From assembly GCF_002933465.1 (NCBI RefSeq), contig NZ_PSZE01000032.1, positions 1-64,000 on the forward strand: a DNA stretch of 64,000 bases, written 5' to 3'. Below the pieces are notes generated by a model, which had not been told where the DNA came from, ran no database searches, and saw nothing but the letters and a program-made list of their open reading frames with translations. Within the stretch, counting starts at the first letter, position 1; each line of letters starts with the position of its first letter. Origin of the DNA: Nocardia nova (lineage in GTDB: Bacteria; Actinomycetota; Actinomycetes; Mycobacteriales; Mycobacteriaceae). This document shows, piece after piece, positions 54,688 to 63,506 of this stretch. Position numbers and translations under genes: made by a program.

Positions 54688-54801
54688 GTGAAGGTTCAGC
54701 CGAGCGTCAAGAAGATCTGCGAGAAGTGCAAGGTGATCCGCCGTAACGGCCGGGTCATGGTGATCTGCGACAACCTGCGTCACAAGCAGCGTCAGGGCTG
54801 A
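54688..54801 (+). CDS. rpmJ: 50S ribosomal protein L36
   Basis: Codes for 37 residues from a GTG start. The zinc ribbon C11-x2-C14...C27-x4-H32 is complete, so this is the zinc-binding (C+) form. It is a small structural protein of the large subunit. Its place between infA and rpsM is the usual actinobacterial order. Confidence 0.97.
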   Translation: MKVQPSVKKICEKCKVIRRNGRVMVICDNLRHKQRQG

Positions 54802-55024
54802 CCTGGACTGCGCCCCGACGCAGGGGTTCACCAGCCAAGCACCGAACGCAGTTCGGATTGGCACAGAAAAGAAGACCTCCCAGCGCCAGTCGCCGTCGGC
54901 GAGCTCGCCGTCTCGGAAACGAGCGGAGAGCGGACGGACGACCTACCCCCGGAACGGAGGCCGGGGCCCCATTCGAGGGGACGGACAGGGAGCAGACCTC
55001 CGCAACAGTTAAGGAAGCTGCCAC

Positions 55025-55396
55025 ATGGCACGTCTGATGGGCGTCGATCTCCCGCGCGAGAAGCGCATGGAGATCGCGCTGACCTACATTTTCGGCATCG
55101 GTCGTACCCGCGCCAAGGAGATCCTGGACGCCACCGGCGTCAGCCCCGACCTGCGGTCGAAGGATCTCAGCGACGACGACGTCACCCGGTTGCGCGATTA
55201 CATCGAGGCGTCGGAGTTCAAGGTCGAAGGTGACCTGCGCCGTGAGGTGCAGGCCGACATCCGCCGCAAGATCGAGATCGGCTGCTACCAGGGCATCCGC
55301 CACCGCCGCCACCTGCCGGTGCGCGGACAGCGGACCAAGACCAATGCGCGCACGCGCAAGGGTCCGAAGAAGACCGTCGCCGGCAAGAAGAAGTAG
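55025..55396 (+). CDS. rpsM: 30S ribosomal protein S13
   Basis: Codes for 123 residues beginning ARLMGVDLPREKRMEIALTY, with the Gly-rich YIFGIGRTRA turn and the basic C-terminal tail ending KKTVAGKKK. It contacts the 50S subunit and P-site tRNA. A 223-bp leader with several short stem-loops separates it from rpmJ. Confidence 0.98.
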   Translation: MARLMGVDLPREKRMEIALTYIFGIGRTRAKEILDATGVSPDLRSKDLSDDDVTRLRDYIEASEFKVEGDLRREVQADIRRKIEIGCYQGIRHRRHLPVRGQRTKTNARTRKGPKKTVAGKKK

Positions 55397-55427
55397 GGAT
55401 AAACCTACTTCCCGAAGGGATACCACC

Positions 55428-55841
55428 ATGCCTCCGAAGAGTCGGGCCTCCGGCCCCAAGAAGTCCCAGAAGGCGCGTCGCCGGGACAAGAAGAACGTTC
55501 CGCACGGCCACGCGCACATCAAGTCCACGTTCAACAACACGATCGTCTCGATCACCGACCCCGAGGGCAACGTGATCTCGTGGGCGTCGTCGGGCCACGT
55601 CGGCTTCAAGGGTTCGCGTAAGTCGACCCCGTTCGCCGCGCAGCTCGCCGCCGAGAACGCCGCCCGCAAGGCGCAGGAGAACGGCGTCAAGAAGGTCGAC
55701 GTGTTCGTCAAGGGCCCGGGTTCGGGCCGTGAGACCGCGATCCGCTCGCTGCAGGCCGCCGGCCTCGAGGTGGGCACGATCTCCGACGTCACCCCGCAGC
55801 CGCACAACGGCTGCCGTCCGCCCAAGCGGCGTCGCGTCTAG
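55428..55841 (+). CDS. rpsK: 30S ribosomal protein S11
   Basis: Codes for 137 residues with the conserved core HIKSTFNNTIVSITD and end PPKRRRV. It is part of the 30S platform near the mRNA exit. ATG 55428 lies 31 bp after rpsM. Confidence 0.98.
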   Translation: MPPKSRASGPKKSQKARRRDKKNVPHGHAHIKSTFNNTIVSITDPEGNVISWASSGHVGFKGSRKSTPFAAQLAAENAARKAQENGVKKVDVFVKGPGSGRETAIRSLQAAGLEVGTISDVTPQPHNGCRPPKRRRV

Positions 55842-55862
55842 CGGGAAAGGATTTAGCGAAAA

Positions 55863-56468
55863 ATGGCTCGTTATACAGGCCCCATCACCCGCAAGTCGCG
55901 TCGTCTGCGTGTCGACCTCGTCGGAGGCGACCAGGCGTTCGAGCGTCGTCCCTACCCGCCCGGCCAGCACGGCCGCGCGCGGATCAAGGAGAGCGAGTAC
56001 CTGCTCCAGCTGCAGGAGAAGCAGAAGGCCCGCTTCACCTACGGCGTGATGGAGAAGCAGTTCCGCCGCTACTACGAAGAGGCGAACCGTCGCAAGGGTA
56101 AGACCGGCGACAACATGCTGCAGCTGCTCGAGTCGCGTCTGGACAACGTCGTGTACCGCGCCGGTCTGGCCCGGACCCGCCGCCAGGCCCGTCAGCTGGT
56201 CTCGCACGGCCACTTCCTGGTGAACAACCGCAAGGTCGACGTCCCCAGCTTCCAGGTCTCTCAGTACGACATCATCGATGTCAAGGAGAAGTCGCTGCCG
56301 ACGCTGCCGTTCCAGATCGCCCGTGAGACCCAGGGCGATCGCCCGATCCCGGGCTGGCTGCAGGTCGTTCCGAACCGGCTGCGGATCCTGGTCCACCAGC
56401 TCCCGGAACGCGCGCAGATCGATGTGCCGCTGAACGAACAGCTCATCGTCGAGTACTACTCGAAGTAA
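55863..56468 (+). CDS. rpsD: 30S ribosomal protein S4
   Basis: Codes for 201 residues beginning ARYTGPITRKSRRLRVDLVG, with an S4 RNA-binding domain at ~90-155 (LESRLDNVVYRAGLARTR). It is a primary 16S rRNA-binding assembly protein and often an autoregulator of the alpha operon. No zinc cysteines are present, as in other actinobacterial S4. Confidence 0.98.
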   Translation: MARYTGPITRKSRRLRVDLVGGDQAFERRPYPPGQHGRARIKESEYLLQLQEKQKARFTYGVMEKQFRRYYEEANRRKGKTGDNMLQLLESRLDNVVYRAGLARTRRQARQLVSHGHFLVNNRKVDVPSFQVSQYDIIDVKEKSLPTLPFQIARETQGDRPIPGWLQVVPNRLRILVHQLPERAQIDVPLNEQLIVEYYSK

Positions 56469-56484
56469 GCCGTTCGTGCTGCTG

Positions 56485-56513
56485 GTGGGTGAGCACTTTC
56501 CGTGCTCATCCAC
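56485..56513 (+). other. Stem-loop between rpsD and rpoA
   Basis: A 12-bp stem with one G-U pair (56485-56496 with 56502-56513) and a TTTCC loop lies 16 bp after rpsD and 52 bp before rpoA, inside the operon. It may attenuate or stabilise the mRNA rather than end transcription. Confidence 0.6.
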
Positions 56514-56565
56514 ACCCCAGTTCGTGGGCGTCAAATAGCGGGCGCCCCTGAAGGAGGAGATCCTC

Positions 56566-57624
56566 ATGCTGATTTCACAGCGACCCACACTGGCCGAAGA
56601 GGTATTGGCCGAGAACCGCTCGAAGTTCACCATCGAACCCCTCGAGCCGGGCTTCGGTTACACCCTCGGCAATTCGCTGCGCCGCACCCTGCTGTCCTCG
56701 ATTCCGGGGGCCGCGGTGACCAGCATCCGCATCGACGGCGTGCTGCACGAGTTCACCACCGTCCCGGGCGTGAAGGAAGACGTCACCGACATCATCCTGA
56801 ACCTCAAGGGCCTGGTCGTGTCGTCCGAAGAGGACGAGCCGGTCACCATGTACGTGCGCAAGCAGGGCCCGGGCACCGTCACCGCCGGTGACATCGTTCC
56901 CCCGGCCGGTGTGACCGTGCACAACCCGGATATGCACATCGCCACCCTGAACGACAAGGGCAAGCTGGAGATCGAGCTCGTCGTCGAGCGCGGTCGCGGT
57001 TACGTCCCGGCCGTGCAGAACAAGGCCTCGGGTGCGGAAATCGGCCGGATCCCGGTGGATTCGATCTACTCACCGGTGCTGAAGGTGACCTACAAGGTCG
57101 AGGCCACCCGTGTCGAGCAGCGCACCGACTTCGACCGGCTCATCCTGGACGTCGAGACCAAGAACTCGATCTCCCCGCGGGATGCGCTGGCGTCGGCCGG
57201 TAAGACCCTGGTCGAGCTGTTCGGCCTGGCGCGCGAGCTGAACGTGGAGGCCGAGGGTATCGAGATCGGGCCCAGCCCGGCCGAGGCGGACCACATCGCC
57301 TCGTTCGCGCTGCCGATCGAGGACCTGGACCTCACCGTGCGCTCGTACAACTGCCTCAAGCGCGAGGGTGTGCACACCGTCGGCGAGCTGGTTGCGCGGA
57401 CCGAATCGGATCTGCTGGACATCCGCAACTTCGGCCAGAAGTCCATCGACGAGGTGAAGGTCAAGCTGCATTCGCTCGGCCTGTCGCTGAAGGACAGCCC
57501 GGCCTCCTTCGATCCGTCGAGCGTCGTCGGCTACGACGCCGCCACCGGAACCTGGAGTGACAGCGGCTCCTTCGGCGATACCGACAACGGCGAGCAGGAT
57601 TACGCCGAAACCGAACAGCTCTAG
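56566..57624 (+). CDS. rpoA: RNA polymerase alpha subunit
   Basis: Codes for 352 residues; AAGGAGGAG precedes ATG 56566. The N-terminal assembly domain (1-~230) has GFGYTLGNSLRRTLLSS; the C-terminal domain (~250-320) has the DNA-binding LKREGVHTVGELV segment with IRNFGQKSIDEV. A ~30-residue acidic tail is typical of actinobacteria. Confidence 0.98.
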   Translation: MLISQRPTLAEEVLAENRSKFTIEPLEPGFGYTLGNSLRRTLLSSIPGAAVTSIRIDGVLHEFTTVPGVKEDVTDIILNLKGLVVSSEEDEPVTMYVRKQGPGTVTAGDIVPPAGVTVHNPDMHIATLNDKGKLEIELVVERGRGYVPAVQNKASGAEIGRIPVDSIYSPVLKVTYKVEATRVEQRTDFDRLILDVETKNSISPRDALASAGKTLVELFGLARELNVEAEGIEIGPSPAEADHIASFALPIEDLDLTVRSYNCLKREGVHTVGELVARTESDLLDIRNFGQKSIDEVKVKLHSLGLSLKDSPASFDPSSVVGYDAATGTWSDSGSFGDTDNGEQDYAETEQL

Positions 57625-57674
57625 GTCGCACGGGGTGCCAGCCCCGGTTCGGCCTTCCCAAAGGAGAACAACCA

Positions 57675-58166
57675 ATGCCCAAGCCCAAGAAGGGTGCTCG
57701 CTTCGGCGGGTCGGCGTCGCACCAGAAGGCGATCTTCGCCAATCTGGCCACGGCGCTCTTCGAGCACGGTCGGATCACGACCACCGAGGCCAAGGCCAAG
57801 GCGCTGCGCCCCTACGCCGAGAAGCTGGTCACCAAGGCAAAGGCCGGTTCGCTGGCCGACCGCCGCGAGGTGCTCAAGGTGATCCGCAACAAGGACGTGG
57901 TACACGAACTCTTCGCGAACATCGGACCGTCGTTCGAGGGTCGCGAGGGTGGCTACACCCGGATCATCAAGACCGTGCCCCGCAAGGGTGACAACGCGCC
58001 GATGGCGATCATCGAGCTGGTCCGGGAGAAGACCGTGACCAACGAGGCCGATCGCGCCCGCCGGGTCGCCGCCCAGCAGGCCAAGACCGAGGCTGCTGAG
58101 GCGAAGGCCGACGAGGCTGCTGAGGCGGAGTCCGCCGAGGCTCCTGCCGAGGAAAAGGCGGAATGA
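57675..58166 (+). CDS. rplQ: 50S ribosomal protein L17
   Basis: Codes for 163 residues. The L17 core (1-~120) has RFGGSASHQKAIFANLATAL, and an Ala/Glu-rich extension of ~35 residues follows, as in other Mycobacteriales. It is the last gene of the ribosomal run, followed by two hairpins. Confidence 0.97.
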   Translation: MPKPKKGARFGGSASHQKAIFANLATALFEHGRITTTEAKAKALRPYAEKLVTKAKAGSLADRREVLKVIRNKDVVHELFANIGPSFEGREGGYTRIIKTVPRKGDNAPMAIIELVREKTVTNEADRARRVAAQQAKTEAAEAKADEAAEAESAEAPAEEKAE

Positions 58167-58170
58167 GTTG

Positions 58171-58191
58171 GTCCCCGCCGCGTGCGGGGAC
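58171..58191 (+). terminator. Hairpin after rplQ
   Basis: A perfect 8-bp stem (gtccccgc with gcggggac) and a 5-base loop lie four bases after the rplQ stop, followed by ctctc. It probably ends the ribosomal operon. Confidence 0.7.
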
Positions 58192-58221
58192 CTCTCGATC
58201 CGCGTCGGGAATTCACGAGTG

Positions 58222-58251
58222 AGCCCGCCGTCCCCTCCGGGTCGGCGGGCT
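58222..58251 (+). terminator. Second hairpin before truA
   Basis: A perfect 9-bp stem (agcccgccg with cggcgggct) and a 12-base loop lie 31 bp beyond the first hairpin. Together they make a tandem terminator ahead of truA. Confidence 0.6.
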
Positions 58252-58277
58252 TCGCTCATGTTAACCAGGAAATGGCT

Positions 58278-59231
58278 GTGACCATGCAGGATCCGGTGGC
58301 AACCTCGGTTGCGGTTCGAGTACGGCTCGACATCGCCTATGACGGCACCGATTTCACCGGCTGGGCCCGCCAGCCCGGCCTGCGGACCGTGCAGGGTGTG
58401 CTCGAGGAGTCGCTGAGCAAGGTCCTGCGCGAACCGATTCAGCTGACGGTGGCCGGCCGCACGGACGCCGGAGTTCATGCCGAGGGACAGGTCGCGCATT
58501 TCGACACGACCGCGCTGCCCGACTACGACAAGTTGCTGCACCGTTTGGCACGATTCCTGCCCAAGGATGTGCGTGTCACCGGAATTCGCACCGCCCCACC
58601 GGAATTCGACGCTCGTTTCTCCGCGATCCGCCGCCACTACGCCTATCGGCTGACCACCGCCCCCTATGGGGCCCCGCCCCTGCTGTCCCGCAGCGTGGTT
58701 GCCTGCCGCCCCGGTGTCGATGTCGACGCGATGCGCGCGGCGTCGCGAAAACTGTTGGGACTCCACGATTTCGCCGCGTTCTGCCGTCGGCGCGAAGGGG
58801 CGACGACGGTCCGCGAATTGCAGCGGTTCGAATGGGTCACGACGCCCATCGATCCCGTGCTTGCCGCCGGAACCGGCCTCGCGTCCGATCCGGTGAATCG
58901 GGGCGATGAGGCCGCCGTCGCTGCGCGGTCGTTCGCGGATGGCCCCGCGCAGATGCTCACCGCCTATGTCAGCGCCGACGCGTTCTGCTGGTCCATGGTG
59001 CGCAGTCTGGTGGGCGCGGTGCTCGCGGTGGGGGAGGGGCGCCGTACACCCGACTGGGTGGAAAGCCTGCTCGCGGAACGGGAGCGGGCCAGTTCGGTCA
59101 CCGTGGCCCCGGCCCACGGCCTGAGTCTGATCGCTGTCGACTACCCGGCGGATGCCGACCTCGCCGCACGCAACGCCGAAACCCGGGAGATGCGCACAAT
59201 CCCCGAGCCGGGCGGCTGCTGCGGTAGCTAA
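58278..59231 (+). CDS. truA: tRNA pseudouridine(38-40) synthase
   Basis: Codes for ~317 residues. The start is ambiguous: GTG 58278 has AGGA at good spacing, while ATG 58272 is only one base from it and ATG 58284 is far. The catalytic Asp lies in GRTDAGVHA; other TruA marks are LDIAYDGTDFTGWARQPG near the start and WSMVRSLVGAVLAVGEGRR near the end. It isomerises U38-U40 in the anticodon arm of many tRNAs. Location after rplQ is standard. Confidence 0.95.
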   Translation: MTMQDPVATSVAVRVRLDIAYDGTDFTGWARQPGLRTVQGVLEESLSKVLREPIQLTVAGRTDAGVHAEGQVAHFDTTALPDYDKLLHRLARFLPKDVRVTGIRTAPPEFDARFSAIRRHYAYRLTTAPYGAPPLLSRSVVACRPGVDVDAMRAASRKLLGLHDFAAFCRRREGATTVRELQRFEWVTTPIDPVLAAGTGLASDPVNRGDEAAVAARSFADGPAQMLTAYVSADAFCWSMVRSLVGAVLAVGEGRRTPDWVESLLAERERASSVTVAPAHGLSLIAVDYPADADLAARNAETREMRTIPEPGGCCGS

Positions 59232-59248
59232 CACCGCCCGGCTCGGGG
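59201..59248 (+). terminator. Hairpin overlapping the truA stop
   Basis: A perfect 15-bp stem (ccccgagccgggcgg with its complement at 59234-59248) spans the last truA codons and the stop, with an 18-base loop. Confidence 0.65.
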
Positions 59249-59277
59249 GCAAAGCCGCTGCCGGCCTCCGACAGCCG

Positions 59278-59304
59278 ACGGCCCCGCGGAGTCCGCGGGG
59301 CCGT
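59278..59304. terminator. Perfect palindromic hairpin between truA and hsp20
   Basis: A 13-bp perfect inverted repeat (acggccccgcgga with tccgcggggccgt) has a single central base, giving an 11-bp stem with a 5-base loop. It lies between convergent genes, so it can serve both strands. Confidence 0.7.
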
Positions 59305-59482
59305 ACGAGTCGCTATTCGAGGGTTGCGCGTTCTCACCTCCTTGTCGCTGCGACGATCCTCGGTTCCGCCCGCCCATCCGGCCACCTTGCACCGGTGAAT
59401 GGTGTTGTGCGGCTTGCACGCTCGTCTGTCGCCGATGGCGCGGGCTGGTCCGTGCCGCGGCCGTAGGGCCGCGGCTGCCCGG

Positions 59483-59935
59483 TCAGCTGCTCTCGGAGTG
59501 GCCGGCCTCGATGGTCTTCGGGCCCTGGCTCATTCCGCCGATCTCGATGCGACGTGGCTTGGCCTTCTCGGCGATCGGCAGGGTCACCGACAGCACACCG
59601 TCGTTGTAGGTGGCGCTGATGTCGTCGGTATCGATGCCCTCACCGAGCGACAGCTGCCGCATGTACGTTCCCGCGAATCGTTCCGACGCGATCCATTGCA
59701 CATGCTCGTCACCCGGCAGGCTGCGCTGCGCCTTCAGCGTCAGGGTGCCGTTGTCCACGCTCACGTCGACCGATCCGGGATCGACGCCCGGTAGATCGGC
59801 ATTGAGGACGTAGTGGTCACCGGCCTTGAACAAATCCATCGGCATGAATCGCGGCGCGCGGGTGGTTCCGGCGGCATCCCCCAGGAGCTGCCGGGCGACG
59901 CTGTCGATGTCGTGGAACGGGTCGAACCTCAGCAC
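59483..59935 (-). CDS. Hsp20/alpha-crystallin small heat-shock protein
   Basis: Codes for 150 residues. The start is GTG 59935: the bases just before it read GGAGGTGATTCCT, a near-perfect anti-16S match, and the family begins LRFDPF. The alpha-crystallin core runs from PMDLFKAGDHYVLNADLPG to GVLSVTLPIAEKAKPR. It is an ATP-independent holdase that forms oligomers. A CIRCE-type operator lies upstream, so HrcA control is expected. Confidence 0.93.
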   Translation of the reverse strand: MLRFDPFHDIDSVARQLLGDAAGTTRAPRFMPMDLFKAGDHYVLNADLPGVDPGSVDVSVDNGTLTLKAQRSLPGDEHVQWIASERFAGTYMRQLSLGEGIDTDDISATYNDGVLSVTLPIAEKAKPRRIEIGGMSQGPKTIEAGHSESS

Positions 59936-60006
59936 AGGAATCACCTCCATATCCAGTGGTGACGCCCGCCTCGGCGGCGAGCGCCGTGAGCTGTTCGACC
60001 CCCAAT

Positions 60007-60033
60007 TTAGCACTCTCCGAGTGCGAGTGCCAG
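60007..60033. promoter_or_regulatory. CIRCE-like HrcA operator of hsp20
   Basis: TTAGCACTC, nine bases, then GAGTGCCAG matches the CIRCE consensus TTAGCACTC-N9-GAGTGCTAA at 16 of 18 positions. It lies 71 bp before the hsp20 start and 68 bp before the divergent oxidoreductase gene. Confidence 0.75.
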
Positions 60034-60101
60034 ATTGCTGCCATCGAATTTTCTCCGCGCCGATCGGAATAGTCGCCCGCGCAGGGGAGTTCGCAACGAC
60101 T

Positions 60102-60947
60102 ATGACTGAGGGTGTGCGAACCAGGAATATCGGCAAGTTCGGCGTGTGGCGGTATTACGCGGGCTTCGAACCGGGGCAGGCCCGTGAACTGGAGGGTCTC
60201 GGCTACAGCACGTTGTGGCTGGGCGGCTCGCCGCCGGCGGACCTGCCGGCCGTGGAAGCGCTGCTCGAGGAGACCGAAACGCTGACGGTCGGAACCAGCA
60301 TCGTCAACATCTGGTCCGCGCCGGCCGAACAGGTGGCCGAGTCGTTCCATCGCATCGACCGCCGGTTCCCGGGCCGGTTCATCCTCGGATTCGGCGCCGG
60401 ACATCCCGAACAGGATTCGGACTTCCGCAAGCCCTATGACGCACTTGTCGACTATGCCGACGTCCTCGACGCCAATGGCGTCCCGAAACAGCAGCGCGCG
60501 CTGGCCGCACTCGGTCCGCGGGTGCTGAAGCTGGCCGCCGACCGCACCGCGGGTGCGCTGCCCTACCTCGTGACCGCCGAGCACACCCGGCAGGCCCGCG
60601 AGATTCTGGGACCCGATGCGCTGCTCGTGCCCGAGCACAAGATCTCGTTCAGCGCCGACCCGGTCCAGGCCCGCCTGACCGCCCGCCCGCGCACGGAGTT
60701 CTACCTGAACCTGCAGAACTACGTGGCGAATTTGCGTCGGCTCGGCTTCGGTGACGAAGATCTGACTCCGCCCGGCAGCGATCGGCTCATCGACGCGCTG
60801 GCGCTGCACGGATCCGCCGATGAAATCGCCGACGCGCTGGTCGAACATCTGACGGCCGGCGCCGATCAGGTAGCCATTCAGGTCACCGACAACGACCACG
60901 TCGGAGTGCTGCGCGCGCTGGCGCCGGCGCTGGCAGCGCGGGTCTGA
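60102..60947 (+). CDS. Luciferase-like (LLM) F420-type oxidoreductase
   Basis: Codes for 281 residues from ATG 60102. A TIM-barrel pattern begins GKFGVWRYYAGFEPGQA, then GYSTLWLGGSPPADL, VGTSIVNIW and RFILGFGAGHPEQ, as in the actinobacterial TIGR03620-type LLM family that uses coenzyme F420. The substrate is unknown. It is divergent from hsp20 across the CIRCE operator and may share its control. Confidence 0.85.
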   Translation: MTEGVRTRNIGKFGVWRYYAGFEPGQARELEGLGYSTLWLGGSPPADLPAVEALLEETETLTVGTSIVNIWSAPAEQVAESFHRIDRRFPGRFILGFGAGHPEQDSDFRKPYDALVDYADVLDANGVPKQQRALAALGPRVLKLAADRTAGALPYLVTAEHTRQAREILGPDALLVPEHKISFSADPVQARLTARPRTEFYLNLQNYVANLRRLGFGDEDLTPPGSDRLIDALALHGSADEIADALVEHLTAGADQVAIQVTDNDHVGVLRALAPALAARV

Positions 60948-61024
60948 TCGTTGCCTCGCGACCGCCGGCCGCGTCCGACTTCAGGGGCGGAGCGGCGGTC
61001 GCTCGGCGTGAATGTCGGCGCGGC

Positions 61025-61408
61025 TCAGGAGCGGACCAGCCGCGCGATGGCGTCGGTGGCCTCTTTGATCTTGGCCTCGGCCTCGGGCCCACCCTGAACG
61101 GCCGCGTCGACCACACAGTGACTGATGTGGTCCTCGAGCAGGCCCATGGCCACCGCCTGCAGGGCCTTGGTCATGGCCGAGACCTGAGTGAGGATATCGA
61201 TGCAGTACTTCTCCTCTTCGACCATGCGCTGTAGGCCGCGCGCCTGCCCCTCGATCCGGCGCAGCCGCTTGAGGTAGTCGTCCTTGGCGGTGATGTAGCC
61301 GTGGGTGGCGTGGTCGTGCCCGGGCTGCGCGGCCGCCTCTGCGGTCCGAACCATGCTGCTCTGATCCTCGGTCACCGGCTGTTCCTCGCTCCCGCCCTGG
61401 TGGTTCAT
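61025..61408 (-). CDS. csoR: CsoR-family copper-sensing repressor
   Basis: Codes for 127 residues from ATG 61408; ATG 61354 (MVRTAEAAA) would give 109 residues and place the operator fully upstream. The copper ligands C69, H94 and C98 are all present (YCIDIL and DHISHCVV), the C-H-C set of CsoR rather than the nickel-type RcnR pattern. A His-rich N-terminal HDHATH is extra. It represses in the apo state and releases DNA on binding Cu(I). A matching operator overlaps the start. No copA or copZ lies beside it. Confidence 0.9.
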   Translation of the reverse strand: MNHQGGSEEQPVTEDQSSMVRTAEAAAQPGHDHATHGYITAKDDYLKRLRRIEGQARGLQRMVEEEKYCIDILTQVSAMTKALQAVAMGLLEDHISHCVVDAAVQGGPEAEAKIKEATDAIARLVRS

Positions 61409-61422
61409 ACCCCCCTAGGGTA
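61408..61422. promoter_or_regulatory. CsoR-type operator
   Basis: TACCCCCCTAGGGTA is an inverted repeat of TACCC around a C/G-rich centre, the shape of known CsoR sites. Overlap with the csoR start region indicates autorepression; the divergent mtnP gene starts 86 bp to the right. Confidence 0.65.
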
Positions 61423-61507
61423 CATTATTCGAGGGGTACTGTCAGGGTAGCGGGTGCGAGGTGAGGCGGCGGGGGCCGCCGTCGCGGCGTACGCGAGAAT
61501 TGCGGGT

Positions 61508-62317
61508 ATGAGTTCGGATCCCCGCCCCGCACTGGCCATCATCGGCGGTAGTGGCTTCTACGATTTCTTCGGCGACGACGCGACCACCCTCGAGGTCGAA
61601 ACACCCTATGGTGTGCCGAGCGCGCCGATCACGGTAGGGGAGGTCGAGGGCCGTCAGGTCGCATTCCTGCCGCGGCACGGGCGCAAGCACGAGTACTCCC
61701 CACACACTGTGCCGTATCAGGCCAATATGTGGGCCCTGCGCTCGATCGGCGTGCGACGGATCTTCGCGCCGTGCGCGGTGGGCAGCCTGCGGGCGGATTG
61801 GGGGCCTGGCACCGTGGCGGTCCCCGACCAGCTGGTGGACCGGACCTCCGGCCGCGCGCAGACCTACTTCGACAACGGCGGTATCCACGTCTCCTTCGCC
61901 GATCCGTACTGCGACGATCTGCGCGCGGTCGCTACGCGCGCGGCGGTGCCCGAGCTGCCGATGCGGCCGGCGGCCACCATGGTCGTGGTGCAGGGCCCGC
62001 GCTTCTCCACCCGGGCCGAGAGCCGCTGGTTCGCCGGACAGGGATGGGAACTGGTGAACATGACCGGATATCCGGAAGCCGTTCTCGCTCGCGAACTCGA
62101 AATGTGTTATGCCGCGATCGCTTTGGTGACCGACCTCGATGCCGGTCTGGAGGCCGGGGAGGGTGTCAGTGCGGCCGCCGTCTTCGCCGAATTCGAGCGA
62201 AACCTGGTGCCGTTCAAGACCCTGGTGCGTCGCGCGGTCGCCGGTGTCGAGGGCATGGAGACTTGCGAACACTGCACGGTGCACGCCGGGGTCGCGCTGC
62301 CGTTCGAACTGCCCTGA
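61508..62317 (+). CDS. mtnP: S-methyl-5'-thioadenosine phosphorylase
   Basis: Codes for 269 residues from ATG 61508. Family marks are AIIGGSGFYDF, the phosphate site PRHGRKHEYSPH, CAVGSLR, VVVQGPRFSTRAES and substrate-site VNMTGYPEA. It splits methylthioadenosine (or a close analogue) with phosphate to adenine and methylthioribose-1-phosphate, for methionine salvage. The chain is near the usual 260-290. Related purine phosphorylases differ in the NMTGYPE segment, so MTA specificity is likely but not certain. Confidence 0.88.
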   Translation: MSSDPRPALAIIGGSGFYDFFGDDATTLEVETPYGVPSAPITVGEVEGRQVAFLPRHGRKHEYSPHTVPYQANMWALRSIGVRRIFAPCAVGSLRADWGPGTVAVPDQLVDRTSGRAQTYFDNGGIHVSFADPYCDDLRAVATRAAVPELPMRPAATMVVVQGPRFSTRAESRWFAGQGWELVNMTGYPEAVLARELEMCYAAIALVTDLDAGLEAGEGVSAAAVFAEFERNLVPFKTLVRRAVAGVEGMETCEHCTVHAGVALPFELP

Positions 62318-62342
62318 CGGACTCTCCACGCCGCATCGACCG

Positions 62343-63335
62343 CTAGGGAGTGGCGGGTTCACGGAGATCGATCCGGGCCAGCGCGAAATGGGGGACGCCG
62401 GTGCCGTCCGGACCGTGGGGTAGTGGTGAGACCTCCACGTCCACGGTGAGCCAGCCTCCGGTCGTATCCGCCAGCCGGAGGTTCGGCAGCGTCCACGACG
62501 GCGCGCCGGCCCGGATCGCCGTGCGCGCGGCGATGATTCGCTCCCGGTCGCCGGGGTGTGGCAGCGTGCGTTCGTCCGTGCCGCCGGACCAGTCCAGTCC
62601 CGGCACCGGCGCGCTGATCCACCGGATCACCCGGACTCGCTCGGTGTCGACCACCACCAGATACATTCCGGGATTGCGGCTGACCAGGGCGTCGATCGTG
62701 GCCGCCTCGAAGGACTTCGGCTGCGGCGCAACGCTGTCGGTGACATCGGCCAGAATGCCGCGCCACAGGTAGGGATCGGCGGCGGAGTTGCGTGTCGCCA
62801 TCATCAACGTGTGTAGCCCCTCCGGCGTGCGCACGCAGATTTCGCCGCACCAGCGCGATCCGGGTGTGGCGCGTGTCACGATCGCGGCCAGATCCAGGGC
62901 ATCGTCGAAACGTTCGACATGTTCGAAGGATTCGGCTCCGATCCAGACGCTGCGCTTGCGGTCGAATGCCGGGCCCCGACCCGCGGAACGCACTTCCGTG
63001 CGCCGGGTGCGCGCGTCGAGCAGAAGGGTCGCGACCGACGGCGGCGCGGGTGGCTCGCCGGGGCCCACCCACAGCTGCACCGCGTGCACCCGGTCGTCGG
63101 GCCCGGTCAGCGCGATCGCGCGGGCGTTATGTCCGGACCAGGCATGTCGGGACTTCGGCAGCTGCCGCTCGACCCTCTCACCGCTCGCGGCCGCGGCGGT
63201 GAGGATCGGCATCAGCCGGGTGGGAACGGTGCGCGCCAACGATTTCCATCGCCGCGGTGCGGTGTCGACGGCCAGGACCGACCAGGTGGGCGGAACGTCG
63301 AGTGTTTCGATCAGCAACCAATGTCCGAGAATCAC
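62343..63335 (-). CDS. PAS/DUF5593-like protein
   Basis: Codes for 330 residues. The start GTG 63335 is chosen because AGGAGGGGG precedes it and the family begins with a HWLLIETL segment; ATG 63434 would add 33 atypical residues. The first ~90 residues and the later VHAVQLWVGPGEPPAPP segment match DUF5593-type proteins of Nocardia and Mycobacterium, and the C-terminal half is PAS-like (AATIDALVSRNPGMYLVVVD). No DNA-binding or kinase domain is present. It may be a sensory or GGDEF-associated protein; the role is unknown. Confidence 0.6.
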   Translation of the reverse strand: MILGHWLLIETLDVPPTWSVLAVDTAPRRWKSLARTVPTRLMPILTAAAASGERVERQLPKSRHAWSGHNARAIALTGPDDRVHAVQLWVGPGEPPAPPSVATLLLDARTRRTEVRSAGRGPAFDRKRSVWIGAESFEHVERFDDALDLAAIVTRATPGSRWCGEICVRTPEGLHTLMMATRNSAADPYLWRGILADVTDSVAPQPKSFEAATIDALVSRNPGMYLVVVDTERVRVIRWISAPVPGLDWSGGTDERTLPHPGDRERIIAARTAIRAGAPSWTLPNLRLADTTGGWLTVDVEVSPLPHGPDGTGVPHFALARIDLREPATP

Positions 63336-63506
63336 GAATTTCGCCCCCTCCTGATCGATCCGCGGCGCCCCGCCTGTCGCGGCCATCGGCCATAGCCGTC
63401 CAATATGGTGCTCGAAGATTTTCGCCCGGGGCACAGGGTATCGGTGCCGCCGGTGCGGCCCGCGAGCAGGCCGTCGCTGCGGCGAGTGTGCCGACTAGGC
63501 TGACGC

